From Acidobacteriota bacterium (GTDB taxonomy: Bacteria; Acidobacteriota; Terriglobia; Bryobacterales; Bryobacteraceae), in NCBI GenBank assembly GCA_947505565.1, contig CANNLB010000247.1, positions 1 to 5,548 of the forward strand: a stretch of 5,548 nucleotides of DNA. The letters are read 5' to 3'. The notes beneath the pieces were generated by a model, which saw only the letters and a program-made list of their open reading frames with translations, was not told the DNA's origin and ran no database searches. Numbering within the stretch: the first letter of the stretch is position 1; each line of letters begins with the position of its first letter. The position numbers and the translations under genes were made by a program. Positions 1 to 5,427 of this stretch are shown piece after piece.

Positions 1-323
1 ACGCTGCCGGGTTCGCCCATGACGAAGAAGAGGGGCAGGTTGCCGATTTTGGCTCCTGCGACGGCTTTCGCGGCGGCGAGTTTGGCGTCGACTTCTTTAA
101 CGAGTTGGTCGATCTCGGGATCGCCGCTCGGCTTGGCGCCGCTGACGGCATCCTGTTTGTTTTTCCACCAGACAAAGAAGCCGGCACCGATGATGCCCAC
201 GATGCTGAGCAGCCCGATGAAGATGTACAGAGTCGCGTCCTTGAGGCCGAGCAGAAAGCCAAGACCGACCGAAAGACCGATCCAAACCACGAGTCCGATA
301 AGTGCGATTACGAGAGGTAACAT
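1..323 (-). CDS. tssM: T6SS inner-membrane protein TssM (IcmF family), N-terminal part, cut by window edge
   Basis: Partial gene read on the minus strand: 107 full codons from ATG at 323-321, running off the left edge. TssM is the large (usually over 1,000 residues) inner-membrane component that forms the T6SS trans-envelope complex with TssL and TssJ. The translation begins MLPLVIALIGLVVW and shows two hydrophobic segments, about residues 3-26 and 32-53, followed by a charged cytoplasmic stretch (DPEIDQLVKEVDAKL, about 68-82) and then NLPLFFVMGEPGS at 95-107. This matches the IcmF-type start: a double-membrane hairpin, then a P-loop NTPase region preceded by a hydrophobic strand. The next codon starts with GT and must be Val, where a canonical P-loop would have Gly. 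A ribosome binding site AAGGGAG lies 7 bases upstream of the ATG and overlaps the tssL stop. Identification rests on these features plus the tssK-tssL context and is strong, although most of the protein is outside the window. Confidence 0.88.
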   Translation of the reverse strand, partial: MLPLVIALIGLVVWIGLSVGLGFLLGLKDATLYIFIGLLSIVGIIGAGFFVWWKNKQDAVSGAKPSGDPEIDQLVKEVDAKLAAAKAVAGAKIGNLPLFFVMGEPGS

Positions 324-330
324 GGCGAAG

Positions 331-338
331 CTCCCTTA
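331..338 (-). promoter_or_regulatory. tssM ribosome binding site overlapping the tssL stop codon
   Basis: On the minus strand the sequence TAAGGGAG joins the tssL stop codon (TAA, 338-336) to a good Shine-Dalgarno sequence. It sits 7 bases before the tssM ATG at 323-321. Ribosomes finishing tssL would therefore be placed at the tssM start, which suggests translational coupling of the two membrane-complex subunits. It also supports the chosen tssM start. Confidence 0.7.
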
Positions 339-1067
339 GCGTCCGCGGGCCAACTGTTGGAGCGTGGCGATACCGCCGTCCAACATGAAGTAGAAGAGGC
401 CATAAGCGACTACGGCGAAGACTACGGCACCGATAGCCCCGTAGAGCAGTCGTTTGACCCAGGGGTCCTGGGTGGAAGTGGGGGCACCGATGGCGGGTGG
501 TGGTTGCCAGTCTGGCGACAGCAGGGCGGAAGAGCGGCGAATCCGCGCGATTTTTTCCCCCACGGCGTTCACGATCGGGCCGATCTCGGAACGATTGCCG
601 ATCGAGTAGCGACCGGCGAAACCGAGCAACATGCAGAGCTGGAACATCTCGAGCAGGTCGGCGAGCGACTGCGAGTCGTTCATGCGGACGAGATTATTGA
701 GGTGTTGGAAGAAGACTTCTCCGGCGACGTGGTGGCCGAAATACTCTTCCTGAAGCGGCTGCCGGGGCCAATCGACGAAGACGGGACTCCGCAGATTTAG
801 GATCGATTCGTCAAAAAAAGCGACGGCCGCGAAAATTGCGAGTTGAATTTCCTGCTGGTCGTAGCCACGTTTGCGTGCTTCGGCGTCCGCCATGTTGAGT
901 GCTTCGCGGACCTGCTGGCGGAAGATATTGGCGTCAGTGACGGATTGGCGATTCGAGCGCAACCGTTCTGCAACGGTGAAAACTTCCTGAAAGACGAAGG
1001 CGAGATTCTCCGCGCGACGTTCTGTGCCGTAAGCGGCGGGAGGTGCTTGAGGGGCAGAAGGGTTCAT
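336..1067 (-). CDS. tssL: T6SS inner-membrane protein TssL (DotU family)
   Basis: Encodes 243 residues, normal for a TssL without an extra peptidoglycan-binding domain. TssL is a tail-anchored inner-membrane protein with a cytoplasmic helical hook domain that contacts TssM and the baseplate adaptor TssK. Visible family features are a Pro-rich start (residues 1-12), a helical domain with the conserved acidic motif FFDESIL at about 84-90, a WPRQPLQEEYFG stretch at 100-111, the LLGFAGRY signature at 147-154, and one C-terminal transmembrane helix at about 207-229 followed by a short periplasmic tail. No OmpA-like domain follows, so anchoring to peptidoglycan would have to come from another protein. 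The start ATG (1067-1065) has AAGAGGA just upstream on the minus strand with a spacing of about 4 bases. It lies 22 bases after tssK and 12 bases before tssM, consistent with a single transcript. Confidence 0.95.
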   Translation of the reverse strand: MNPSAPQAPPAAYGTERRAENLAFVFQEVFTVAERLRSNRQSVTDANIFRQQVREALNMADAEARKRGYDQQEIQLAIFAAVAFFDESILNLRSPVFVDWPRQPLQEEYFGHHVAGEVFFQHLNNLVRMNDSQSLADLLEMFQLCMLLGFAGRYSIGNRSEIGPIVNAVGEKIARIRRSSALLSPDWQPPPAIGAPTSTQDPWVKRLLYGAIGAVVFAVVAYGLFYFMLDGGIATLQQLARGR

Positions 1068-1089
1068 CGAGTCCTCTTGGGCAAAGGTT

Positions 1090-2445
1090 TTAGGAGTCTA
1101 GCAACGCAAACAGCTCGAGCGTGGGGTCCGGCAGGTCCCCTGGGATGTAGATTCCGACTTGACGGGTGCGGTTGATCTGGCTCCAGTGGGGGTCGGCGCA
1201 GGTGACGGAAAAATATTGCGCGTCGACCCGACTGCGGATCGCCGACGGGGGGACGGGAAGATGGTTGAGTGACATGCCGCCCATCGCTCTTTCGACGAGC
1301 TTGGCGACCCAGTCGGCCGAACTGAGTTTGGCCAGCATGGGGGTTCGGCGGATCACTTCGGCTTCCCCGATATTGCAGCGGACGGCCAGAATCCAGCGGG
1401 ACTTATTGAGTGCGCGCGTATCGGTGACGGCTCCCGAGTAGAAGTAGTCAGCGGTTTTTTCCAAATGGATCTCAACAAAGCGAGTGGGCACGATGGTCTC
1501 CAGATGAGTGCGGATATGGAGGTCGAGCGCTTCAAAAGTTTTGTCTAATTTTCGATGGTCGTAAAGTGGGATATCGCGGGGATGAGATTCGATTGCGAAA
1601 GTACAAAGGGCACCACCTAGGCGGGCCATTGTGGTGTAGAGCTCTTCGGGGTGGCCCTTTTTGACACGCAGGATGTGCCGGAGCTCAGGGACGGCGGCAT
1701 TGACACTGTGAAGCATCCAGAATGTCGCAATTTCGCTGGTCGAGTATTCGCTCCAAAGGCTGGCCCCGGCGGTTTTACCGCGGCTAAGGGTGGAACTTTT
1801 TTCTTCCAGGATGTCGATGAGCCGAGCGAGGATGGAGAGCAAGCGCTCACTGGCCCCGATCTGAATGCAGGGCGGAACGAAGTCCTGATCGAAGATAAAA
1901 CCACCGGTGCCGTCGCGTTGGACACGGGCGATGGCGATCGATTGTTGGGGGTCGTACGGCTCGGTATCAAGGACCAAGCGGACATTTTTACGCCCAAGGC
2001 GGACCGGCTTTTCGTCGCGTCCGGTGGTTTCATCAAACAGCGAAACCGGTTGGGCGGCGTAGCGCACGGTGGGGTTGGGGGCGTCCTCGGAGGGGAGACA
2101 ATTCAGCCCGTTGCGCTTCATGGGCGGCACGGTGAGAAGGACGGTGACGGTGTCGCGAGTAACGGGGAACAGGTCTGCAAAGGCCCGCCGGGCGGGAAGC
2201 GGATCATGATCTGGCATGTGGAAGGCCAAGCCATCGGGGAAGACACCCCGGGCGTGTAACAACGCCAGAGAGCCATTCAGGAGAGCCTCCGAATCGAGCT
2301 CGCAGCCGATGAGGCCCCATGCTTCAAACCAAAGCGAGGAGGTGACAAAACGAATGGAGTCTTCGAAGTATCGGCCCTGCACCTGAAAATGGTGAGGCCC
2401 AAGATACATCCCCTCAGACCAGACGACACGGGAAAGCTGTTTCAT
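1090..2445 (-). CDS. tssK: T6SS baseplate adaptor TssK
   Basis: Encodes 451 residues, the usual size for TssK. TssK is a trimeric cytoplasmic protein that joins the phage-like baseplate (TssF/TssG/TssE) to the TssL/TssM membrane complex. The N-terminus carries the family signature as VVWSEGMYLGPHHFQ at residues 7-21. It is followed by a beta-rich region, a helical middle (about 195-290, including HPEELYTTMARLGGAL at 265-280 and IPLYDHRKL at 292-300) and the C-terminal domain thought to bind the membrane complex, ending with GIYIPGDLPDPTLELFALL at 431-449. No frameshift or missing segment is visible. The start ATG (2445-2443) fits because the signature begins within ten residues. A modest AAGG lies 7 bases upstream. 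It is the first gene of the minus-strand tssK-tssL-tssM set and is divergent from the large repeat protein at 2689, so its control signals should lie in 2446-2688. Confidence 0.96.
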   Translation of the reverse strand: MKQLSRVVWSEGMYLGPHHFQVQGRYFEDSIRFVTSSLWFEAWGLIGCELDSEALLNGSLALLHARGVFPDGLAFHMPDHDPLPARRAFADLFPVTRDTVTVLLTVPPMKRNGLNCLPSEDAPNPTVRYAAQPVSLFDETTGRDEKPVRLGRKNVRLVLDTEPYDPQQSIAIARVQRDGTGGFIFDQDFVPPCIQIGASERLLSILARLIDILEEKSSTLSRGKTAGASLWSEYSTSEIATFWMLHSVNAAVPELRHILRVKKGHPEELYTTMARLGGALCTFAIESHPRDIPLYDHRKLDKTFEALDLHIRTHLETIVPTRFVEIHLEKTADYFYSGAVTDTRALNKSRWILAVRCNIGEAEVIRRTPMLAKLSSADWVAKLVERAMGGMSLNHLPVPPSAIRSRVDAQYFSVTCADPHWSQINRTRQVGIYIPGDLPDPTLELFALLDS

Positions 2446-2480
2446 TCCGGAACCTTGCCATTTCTAGCAGCCTTCACTCT

Positions 2481-2541
2481 ACCATAGAGCTCATTCATGA
2501 TACGCTCTCCTCCGACCATAGAGCTCATTCATCATACGCTC
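2481..2541. repeat. 27-bp direct repeat pair, candidate operator
   Basis: Two copies at 2481-2507 and 2515-2541 are identical at 26 of 27 positions. Each begins ACCATAGAGCTCATTCAT and ends ATACGCTC, and the single difference is G (2499) versus C (2533). The centre-to-centre spacing is 34 bp, a little over three helical turns. Each copy has a GAGCTC core and carries a -10-like hexamer on the minus strand, so the pair could be tandem binding sites controlling tssK or both divergent genes. A recent local duplication is the alternative. The repeat is seen directly and the operator role is inferred. Confidence 0.85.
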
Positions 2542-2576
2542 GTTCAAATGTTACGCGGAAAGCGTAGGGAAATCCC

Positions 2577-2606
2577 GCGACACCCTGGAAATATTCAGTG
2601 TATTAT
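2577..2606 (+). promoter_or_regulatory. Candidate sigma-70 promoter for the 2689-5046 gene
   Basis: GCGACA (2577-2582, 4/6 to TTGACA) and TATTAT (2601-2606, 5/6 to TATAAT) are separated by 18 bp on the plus strand. Transcription would start near 2613, giving a leader of about 75 bases before the ATG at 2689. The match is moderate and found by eye. Confidence 0.35.
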
Positions 2607-2622
2607 CGGAGGAAAATCGGTG

Positions 2623-2658
2623 ATGGGATCGAGGTTTGGATTCCGCGCTACATGGTAA
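2623..2658 (+). CDS. Possible 11-residue leader peptide
   Basis: An ATG at 2623 (with an in-frame GTG directly before it) opens a short frame encoding MGSRFGFRATW and ending in TAA at 2656-2658. A strong Shine-Dalgarno, GGAGG at 2608-2612, lies 10 bases upstream. This is a better ribosome binding site than the AAGGG before the main gene start. The frame ends 30 bases before the ATG at 2689. It could be a translated leader affecting expression of the downstream gene, or chance. No amino-acid run typical of attenuation is seen. If transcription starts near 2613, the GGAGG would lie at or just outside the transcript 5' end and the leader would not be translated as drawn. Confidence 0.2.
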   Translation: MGSRFGFRATW

Positions 2659-2688
2659 GCTTAGGACGTTATAAGGGCGAATTGGCCG

Positions 2689-5046
2689 ATGAGATTCTAC
2701 GAAAAATACGAATTGCTGGCCCCGCTTCGAGATGACGGCATCAAGACGTTCGTCGCCAGAGAGATTACGACGGGCCGGGCGCTCGAGGTCCACCTTTTTG
2801 TAGCGGGAAGAACGCCAGAGAACATTGCTATTCTGGCGAAGCTCGACCGACTCGGTGCCGCAGAAACACGAATGATTATCGAACGCGGCGAGCTGGAAGG
2901 CAGCCCGTATGTCGTGGCCGAGTTACTGCCCGGCCGGAAGACGCTGCGGAGCTGGGTGGATTCCCTGCCCTCGATTGCCGCCAGCGAAATCGCGACGGCC
3001 GAGATGCCGAGGCTGACTCTTCCTCTCCCGCCGCTGGTGAGCGAGCCGTCTTCGTTTACGGCATCGTTCGCGACGGCGAAAGCGCCGATTGGCGCTGCGA
3101 CGCCTCCCGCTTCGATGGGTGCAGAGGCCGTCTCTTTCACGTCAATGTTTGCAACGCCGGAATCGGCCAAACCGGTCGCCCCGCTGGAGATGCCGAAAGC
3201 GTCGATAGGCGGAGAGACCGTCTCTTTCACTTCAATGTTCGTGACGGCAGAGCCACCGAAAGCACCGACGCATCCAGTTGTTGCTCCGACCCCAGTCGCA
3301 GCGGTTCCCCCGCCAGCAGTGGCCGGTGACATGATCAGCTTCACGGCGATGTTCGCCACCGCCGAACCGCCGAAAGCACCCACTCCCCCGGTTGTTACTC
3401 CACAACCAGCGTCGGCCCCGGCGGCGTTCGCCGGTGATGCCGTCACCTTTACCTCGATGTTCGCGACGGCCGAACCGCCGAAACTGGCGGCTCCGTTGGC
3501 CCCGAAAGCGCCCCCGCCCCCGGCCGCAGGATTGTTGGAAGATACGACCGCGTTCACGTCTATGTTCGCTATGGCGGAACTACCGCCGGTCGCCGCGGCG
3601 CCGCCACCACTTTCCCCTCCAGCCAGCGCTCCGCCAGCCCCGGCCGCTTCCTCATTTACCGCGATGTTCCCTTCGGCGGTACCCTCGTCTGGAGCTATAT
3701 CGCCAGGAGCGATTGAACAGGGAGAGACGCTGCCGCCGTTTCGAGCACCGATTGCACAAGCTGCCCTCGAACGGGGGGAGACATTGCCTCCGTTTCGTGC
3801 CCCCACCGCGCTTGGAGGGCTAGAACGGGGCGAAACGTTGCCCCCTTTCAAGGCGATGCCCCCTGCGTCTGGGCCCGAAATAAAGTCGGTTCCACCGGCG
3901 CGCAGCGAGTTCACGCAAATGTTTTCCGCCACGCCGGCACCGGAGGGTTCCGCCAAGCAGCCGGCCGGAGCGGGAACCCGCGACGACGATTTCATGAAGC
4001 TGTTCCAGGTACCTTCCCGGGATAAGCCAGGCACTTCTATGTCAAGCGCCCCGGCGGCGGCACCGGGCGAGTTCACGAGGATGTTTTCCGCTCCGGCCAT
4101 TACTCCGCCGGCCGCCCCGGCAGCCGCGCCGACGCAGCCAGCGAAGGGAGGCGCGGGGGAATTCACGATGATGTTCAACGCCCCAACGGCTCCTCCCGCG
4201 GCACCGCCCGCCGTCGCTGCTCAGGCGCCAGCAGCGATGCCCCCACTTCCGCCACTGCGAGCCCCAGCCAAAGGCCCAGGGGCCGCTTCGCAGGGCCCAG
4301 GCGAGTTTACACGCATGTTTTCGGCCTCGCCGGGAGCGCCACCACCCGCGCTGCCCAGCATACCGTCTTCGTTCCCCGATAGCGGCGGAATGGGCGGTGG
4401 GTTGCCAAACGCCGGATCGAGATTGCCGTTGCCGAAGGCGGTGGATGCCCCGGGACAATTCACCAGCATGTTCGGCGTGCCCGGATCCGTCGGAGGTGCG
4501 CCTCCATCCAGTGGGTTCGGCGTTCCGCTGCCGGGTGGTTCTGGGGCTCCTCCGCCCAAGAGCCCGATGTTTCCGCCAGCCGCCTCCGCCCCGCCTACGC
4601 CGAATTTCCCCTCCTCCGCCGGTAACACTCCGCAGGTTGGAGCCACCCAAGCGTTTTCGGCACCCAAATATGGAGCCCCCGGTGGTTCCGGAGCGGGCCA
4701 GCCAGCGCCGGGGCCCAGCGAATACACACGCATGTTTGCGGCCCCCAAGGGCCCCGGAGCGCCGCAAACCGGTGGTGGCACCGCCCCTCCAGCGCCTGGC
4801 GGTGGGTTCAACCTAGCGGATCTGCAGGTGCCTCAAGTTCCCCAGATGCCGCAAATGCCCCAAGCTCCGCAGATGCCTTACGTGCCTGGCATGCCGCAGA
4901 TGCCATCCCCGCAAATGCCGCAGATGCCGGAGCTACCGTCAGTCCAAGTCACCGCGCCGAAATCAAATTTGGTGCCGATCCTGCTTTTCGTCGGTTTGCT
5001 CGTCATTGCGATCGCCGTCGTGCTGGTCTTCGCCTTCAAGAAGTAA
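2689..5046 (+). CDS. Membrane-anchored FTxMF-repeat protein with degenerate kinase N-lobe
   Basis: Encodes 785 residues that I cannot assign to a characterised family. Residues about 7-92 (YELLAPLRDDGIKTFVARE ... YVVAELLPGRKTLRSWV) follow the strand order of a Ser/Thr kinase N-lobe. The Gly-rich loop is degraded, the usual AxK lysine position reads VHL, and there is no HRD/DFG half. Residues about 95-755 are Pro/Ala/Gly-rich, probably disordered, with about 14 F-T-x-M-F motifs, three 18-residue ETLPPF units (341-394) and a PQM-rich stretch (712-750). Residues about 761-783 form one hydrophobic helix ending in KK, so the protein is probably tail-anchored with its bulk in the cytoplasm. The start ATG at 2689 has AAGGG about 11 bases upstream, and no other start is possible because TAG lies in frame at 2662. 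It diverges from tssKLM, which suggests a T6SS-linked scaffold or regulator. That role is inferred. Confidence 0.88.
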   Translation: MRFYEKYELLAPLRDDGIKTFVAREITTGRALEVHLFVAGRTPENIAILAKLDRLGAAETRMIIERGELEGSPYVVAELLPGRKTLRSWVDSLPSIAASEIATAEMPRLTLPLPPLVSEPSSFTASFATAKAPIGAATPPASMGAEAVSFTSMFATPESAKPVAPLEMPKASIGGETVSFTSMFVTAEPPKAPTHPVVAPTPVAAVPPPAVAGDMISFTAMFATAEPPKAPTPPVVTPQPASAPAAFAGDAVTFTSMFATAEPPKLAAPLAPKAPPPPAAGLLEDTTAFTSMFAMAELPPVAAAPPPLSPPASAPPAPAASSFTAMFPSAVPSSGAISPGAIEQGETLPPFRAPIAQAALERGETLPPFRAPTALGGLERGETLPPFKAMPPASGPEIKSVPPARSEFTQMFSATPAPEGSAKQPAGAGTRDDDFMKLFQVPSRDKPGTSMSSAPAAAPGEFTRMFSAPAITPPAAPAAAPTQPAKGGAGEFTMMFNAPTAPPAAPPAVAAQAPAAMPPLPPLRAPAKGPGAASQGPGEFTRMFSASPGAPPPALPSIPSSFPDSGGMGGGLPNAGSRLPLPKAVDAPGQFTSMFGVPGSVGGAPPSSGFGVPLPGGSGAPPPKSPMFPPAASAPPTPNFPSSAGNTPQVGATQAFSAPKYGAPGGSGAGQPAPGPSEYTRMFAAPKGPGAPQTGGGTAPPAPGGGFNLADLQVPQVPQMPQMPQAPQMPYVPGMPQMPSPQMPQMPELPSVQVTAPKSNLVPILLFVGLLVIAIAVVLVFAFKK
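3055..4737 (+). repeat. Fourteen dispersed F-T-x-M-F coding motifs
   Basis: Motifs start at residues 123 (FTASF, degenerate), 150, 180, 218, 254, 289, 323, 408, 435 (FMKLF, degenerate), 462, 492, 540, 591 and 679 (YTRMF). The first of these codons begins at 3055 and the last motif ends at 4737. Copies at 150-323 are of one type, [VAI]SFT[SA]MF usually followed by ATAEPPK, at 30-38 residue spacing. Copies from 408 onwards are of a second type, [GS]-[EQ]-[FY]-T-x-M-F, often followed by S/A-A-P. The units differ in codon choice, so they are old copies rather than fresh duplications. Confidence 0.9.
3709..3870 (+). repeat. Three tandem 54-bp units encoding ERGETLPPFRAP
   Basis: Residues 341-358, 359-376 and 377-394 align as 18-residue repeats with the core [Q/R]GETLPPF[R/K]A. 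They sit between the two classes of F-T-x-M-F motif and contain no such motif. Synonymous differences between units (for example GAGACGCTG, GAGACATTG and GAAACGTTG for Glu-Thr-Leu) show the peptide core is conserved more than the DNA. Confidence 0.9.
4822..4938 (+). repeat. PQM/PQV-rich repeat stretch before the membrane anchor
   Basis: Residues 712-750 are built from imperfect three-residue steps such as PQV, PQM, PQA and PGM. At DNA level they are variations of CCGCAGATG and CCCCAGATG. The stretch links the last motif-bearing segment to the membrane helix and is likely an extended, polyproline-II-like spacer. Low complexity of this kind tends to vary in length between strains. Confidence 0.8.
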
Positions 5047-5094
5047 GCTCTGATCGCACAATAGCGGGCCAGGCCATCCGCTGTCCCGGTTCGG

Positions 5095-5404
5095 GGTGAA
5101 GATCGAATTCTAACGCTGGATGTCCTCCGCGGGCTTGCGCTTTTGGGCATTTTGCTGACGAATATTCTGAGCTTCTCGATGCCCGCGGCGGCGGAGGGGA
5201 ATCGCAACGTCATGGGGGTAACGGCGGGTGCGAACTGGTGGGCTTGGTTCTTGTAGATCGTTATCTCCGACGGGAAGATGCGGGCGATCTTCTCGTTGTT
5301 GTTCGGGGCCGAGGCGGTGCTGCTGACCTCGCGGGGGGGGGAGGGCGGACACGGCGGATATCCACTACCGGCGGGATCTGTGGCTCATGCTGTTTGGCGC
5401 CTCG
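5095..5404 (+). pseudogene. DUF418-family membrane protein, truncated and disrupted remnant
   Basis: Read from 5098 the sequence gives EDRILTLDVLRGLALLGILL followed by TNILSFSMPAAAEGN, the typical N-terminus of DUF418 membrane proteins (LDxLRGxALLGILLxN). Further family signatures follow: WWAWFL, then after a stop DGKMRAIFSLLFGAEAVLLTSR, and in the next frame ADIHYRRDLWLMLFGA. Three lesions are visible. No ATG/GTG/TTG is in frame upstream before a stop at 5062-5064. An in-frame TAG lies at 5254-5256. A +1 shift falls at or near the run of nine G at 5333-5341, after which the family frame resumes at 5345. Only about 100 of the usual roughly 400 residues remain. Similarity ends around 5404, where unrelated, possibly IS-derived sequence begins. 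The family call is from memory of its motifs. A sequencing error could explain the G-run shift but not all three lesions. Confidence 0.8.
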
Positions 5405-5427
5405 GTGCCCCCCAGAAGTTGACCACC
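5403..5427 (+). mobile_element. Possible IS3-family terminal inverted repeat (one end only)
   Basis: Directly where DUF418 similarity ends, the sequence reads CGGTGCCCCCCAGAAGTTGA then CCACC. This resembles the ends of many IS3-family elements, which begin TG, have a C-run and continue AAAAGTTGGAC or similar. If real, the element would extend to the right. No transposase reading frame is visible in the remaining 120 bases and the second end is outside the window, so this stays tentative. Confidence 0.3.

Larger units (their letters stand above)
2446..2688. promoter_or_regulatory. Divergent intergenic control region between tssK and the FTxMF-repeat protein gene
   Basis: This 243-bp non-coding stretch separates two genes transcribed away from each other, so it must hold the promoters of both or be read through from outside. 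It is less GC-rich than the flanking genes. It contains a 27-bp direct repeat, a sigma-70-like plus-strand promoter candidate and a short ORF with a strong ribosome binding site, all listed separately. On the minus strand the only promoter-like elements seen are TATGAT (2536-2531) and TATCAT (2502-2497), one in each repeat copy. Neither has a convincing -35 at normal spacing, so the tssK promoter is not assigned. Confidence 0.6.

Noticed and set aside
357..800. Plus-strand open frame (147 codons) opposite tssL
   Set aside because: Antisense shadow of tssL with no recognisable domain.
1651..2259. Plus-strand open frame (202 codons) opposite tssK
   Set aside because: Lies wholly within tssK, whose family motifs are clear in the minus frame. 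The plus-strand translation resembles nothing recognisable.
2504..2519. Minus-strand GG-N10-GC pattern suggesting a sigma-54 promoter for tssK
   Set aside because: Only the GG and GC dinucleotides match. The flanking consensus (TGGCAC ... TTGC) is absent, and such spacing occurs often by chance in GC-rich DNA.
2481..2541. CRISPR-like array
   Set aside because: Only two copies separated by 7 bp, with no spacer-length intervals and no cas genes. The tandem operator or duplication explanation fits better.
2551..2793. Minus-strand open frame (80 codons) across the intergenic region and the start of the repeat gene
   Set aside because: Overlaps the real gene start antisense, and its translation has no recognisable features.
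2697..4178. Long minus-strand open frame (493 codons) opposite the repeat-protein gene
   Set aside because: It is an antisense shadow of the high-GC repeat region. It mirrors the plus-strand repeats, has no family features or ribosome binding site, and the plus frame has the clear domain, motif and membrane-helix structure.
5063..5096. Possible terminator after the repeat-protein gene (AGCGG/CCGCT stem and CCCG/CGGG stem)
   Set aside because: Stems are only 4-5 bp, the loop is long in the first case and no T-run follows, so this is not a credible intrinsic terminator.
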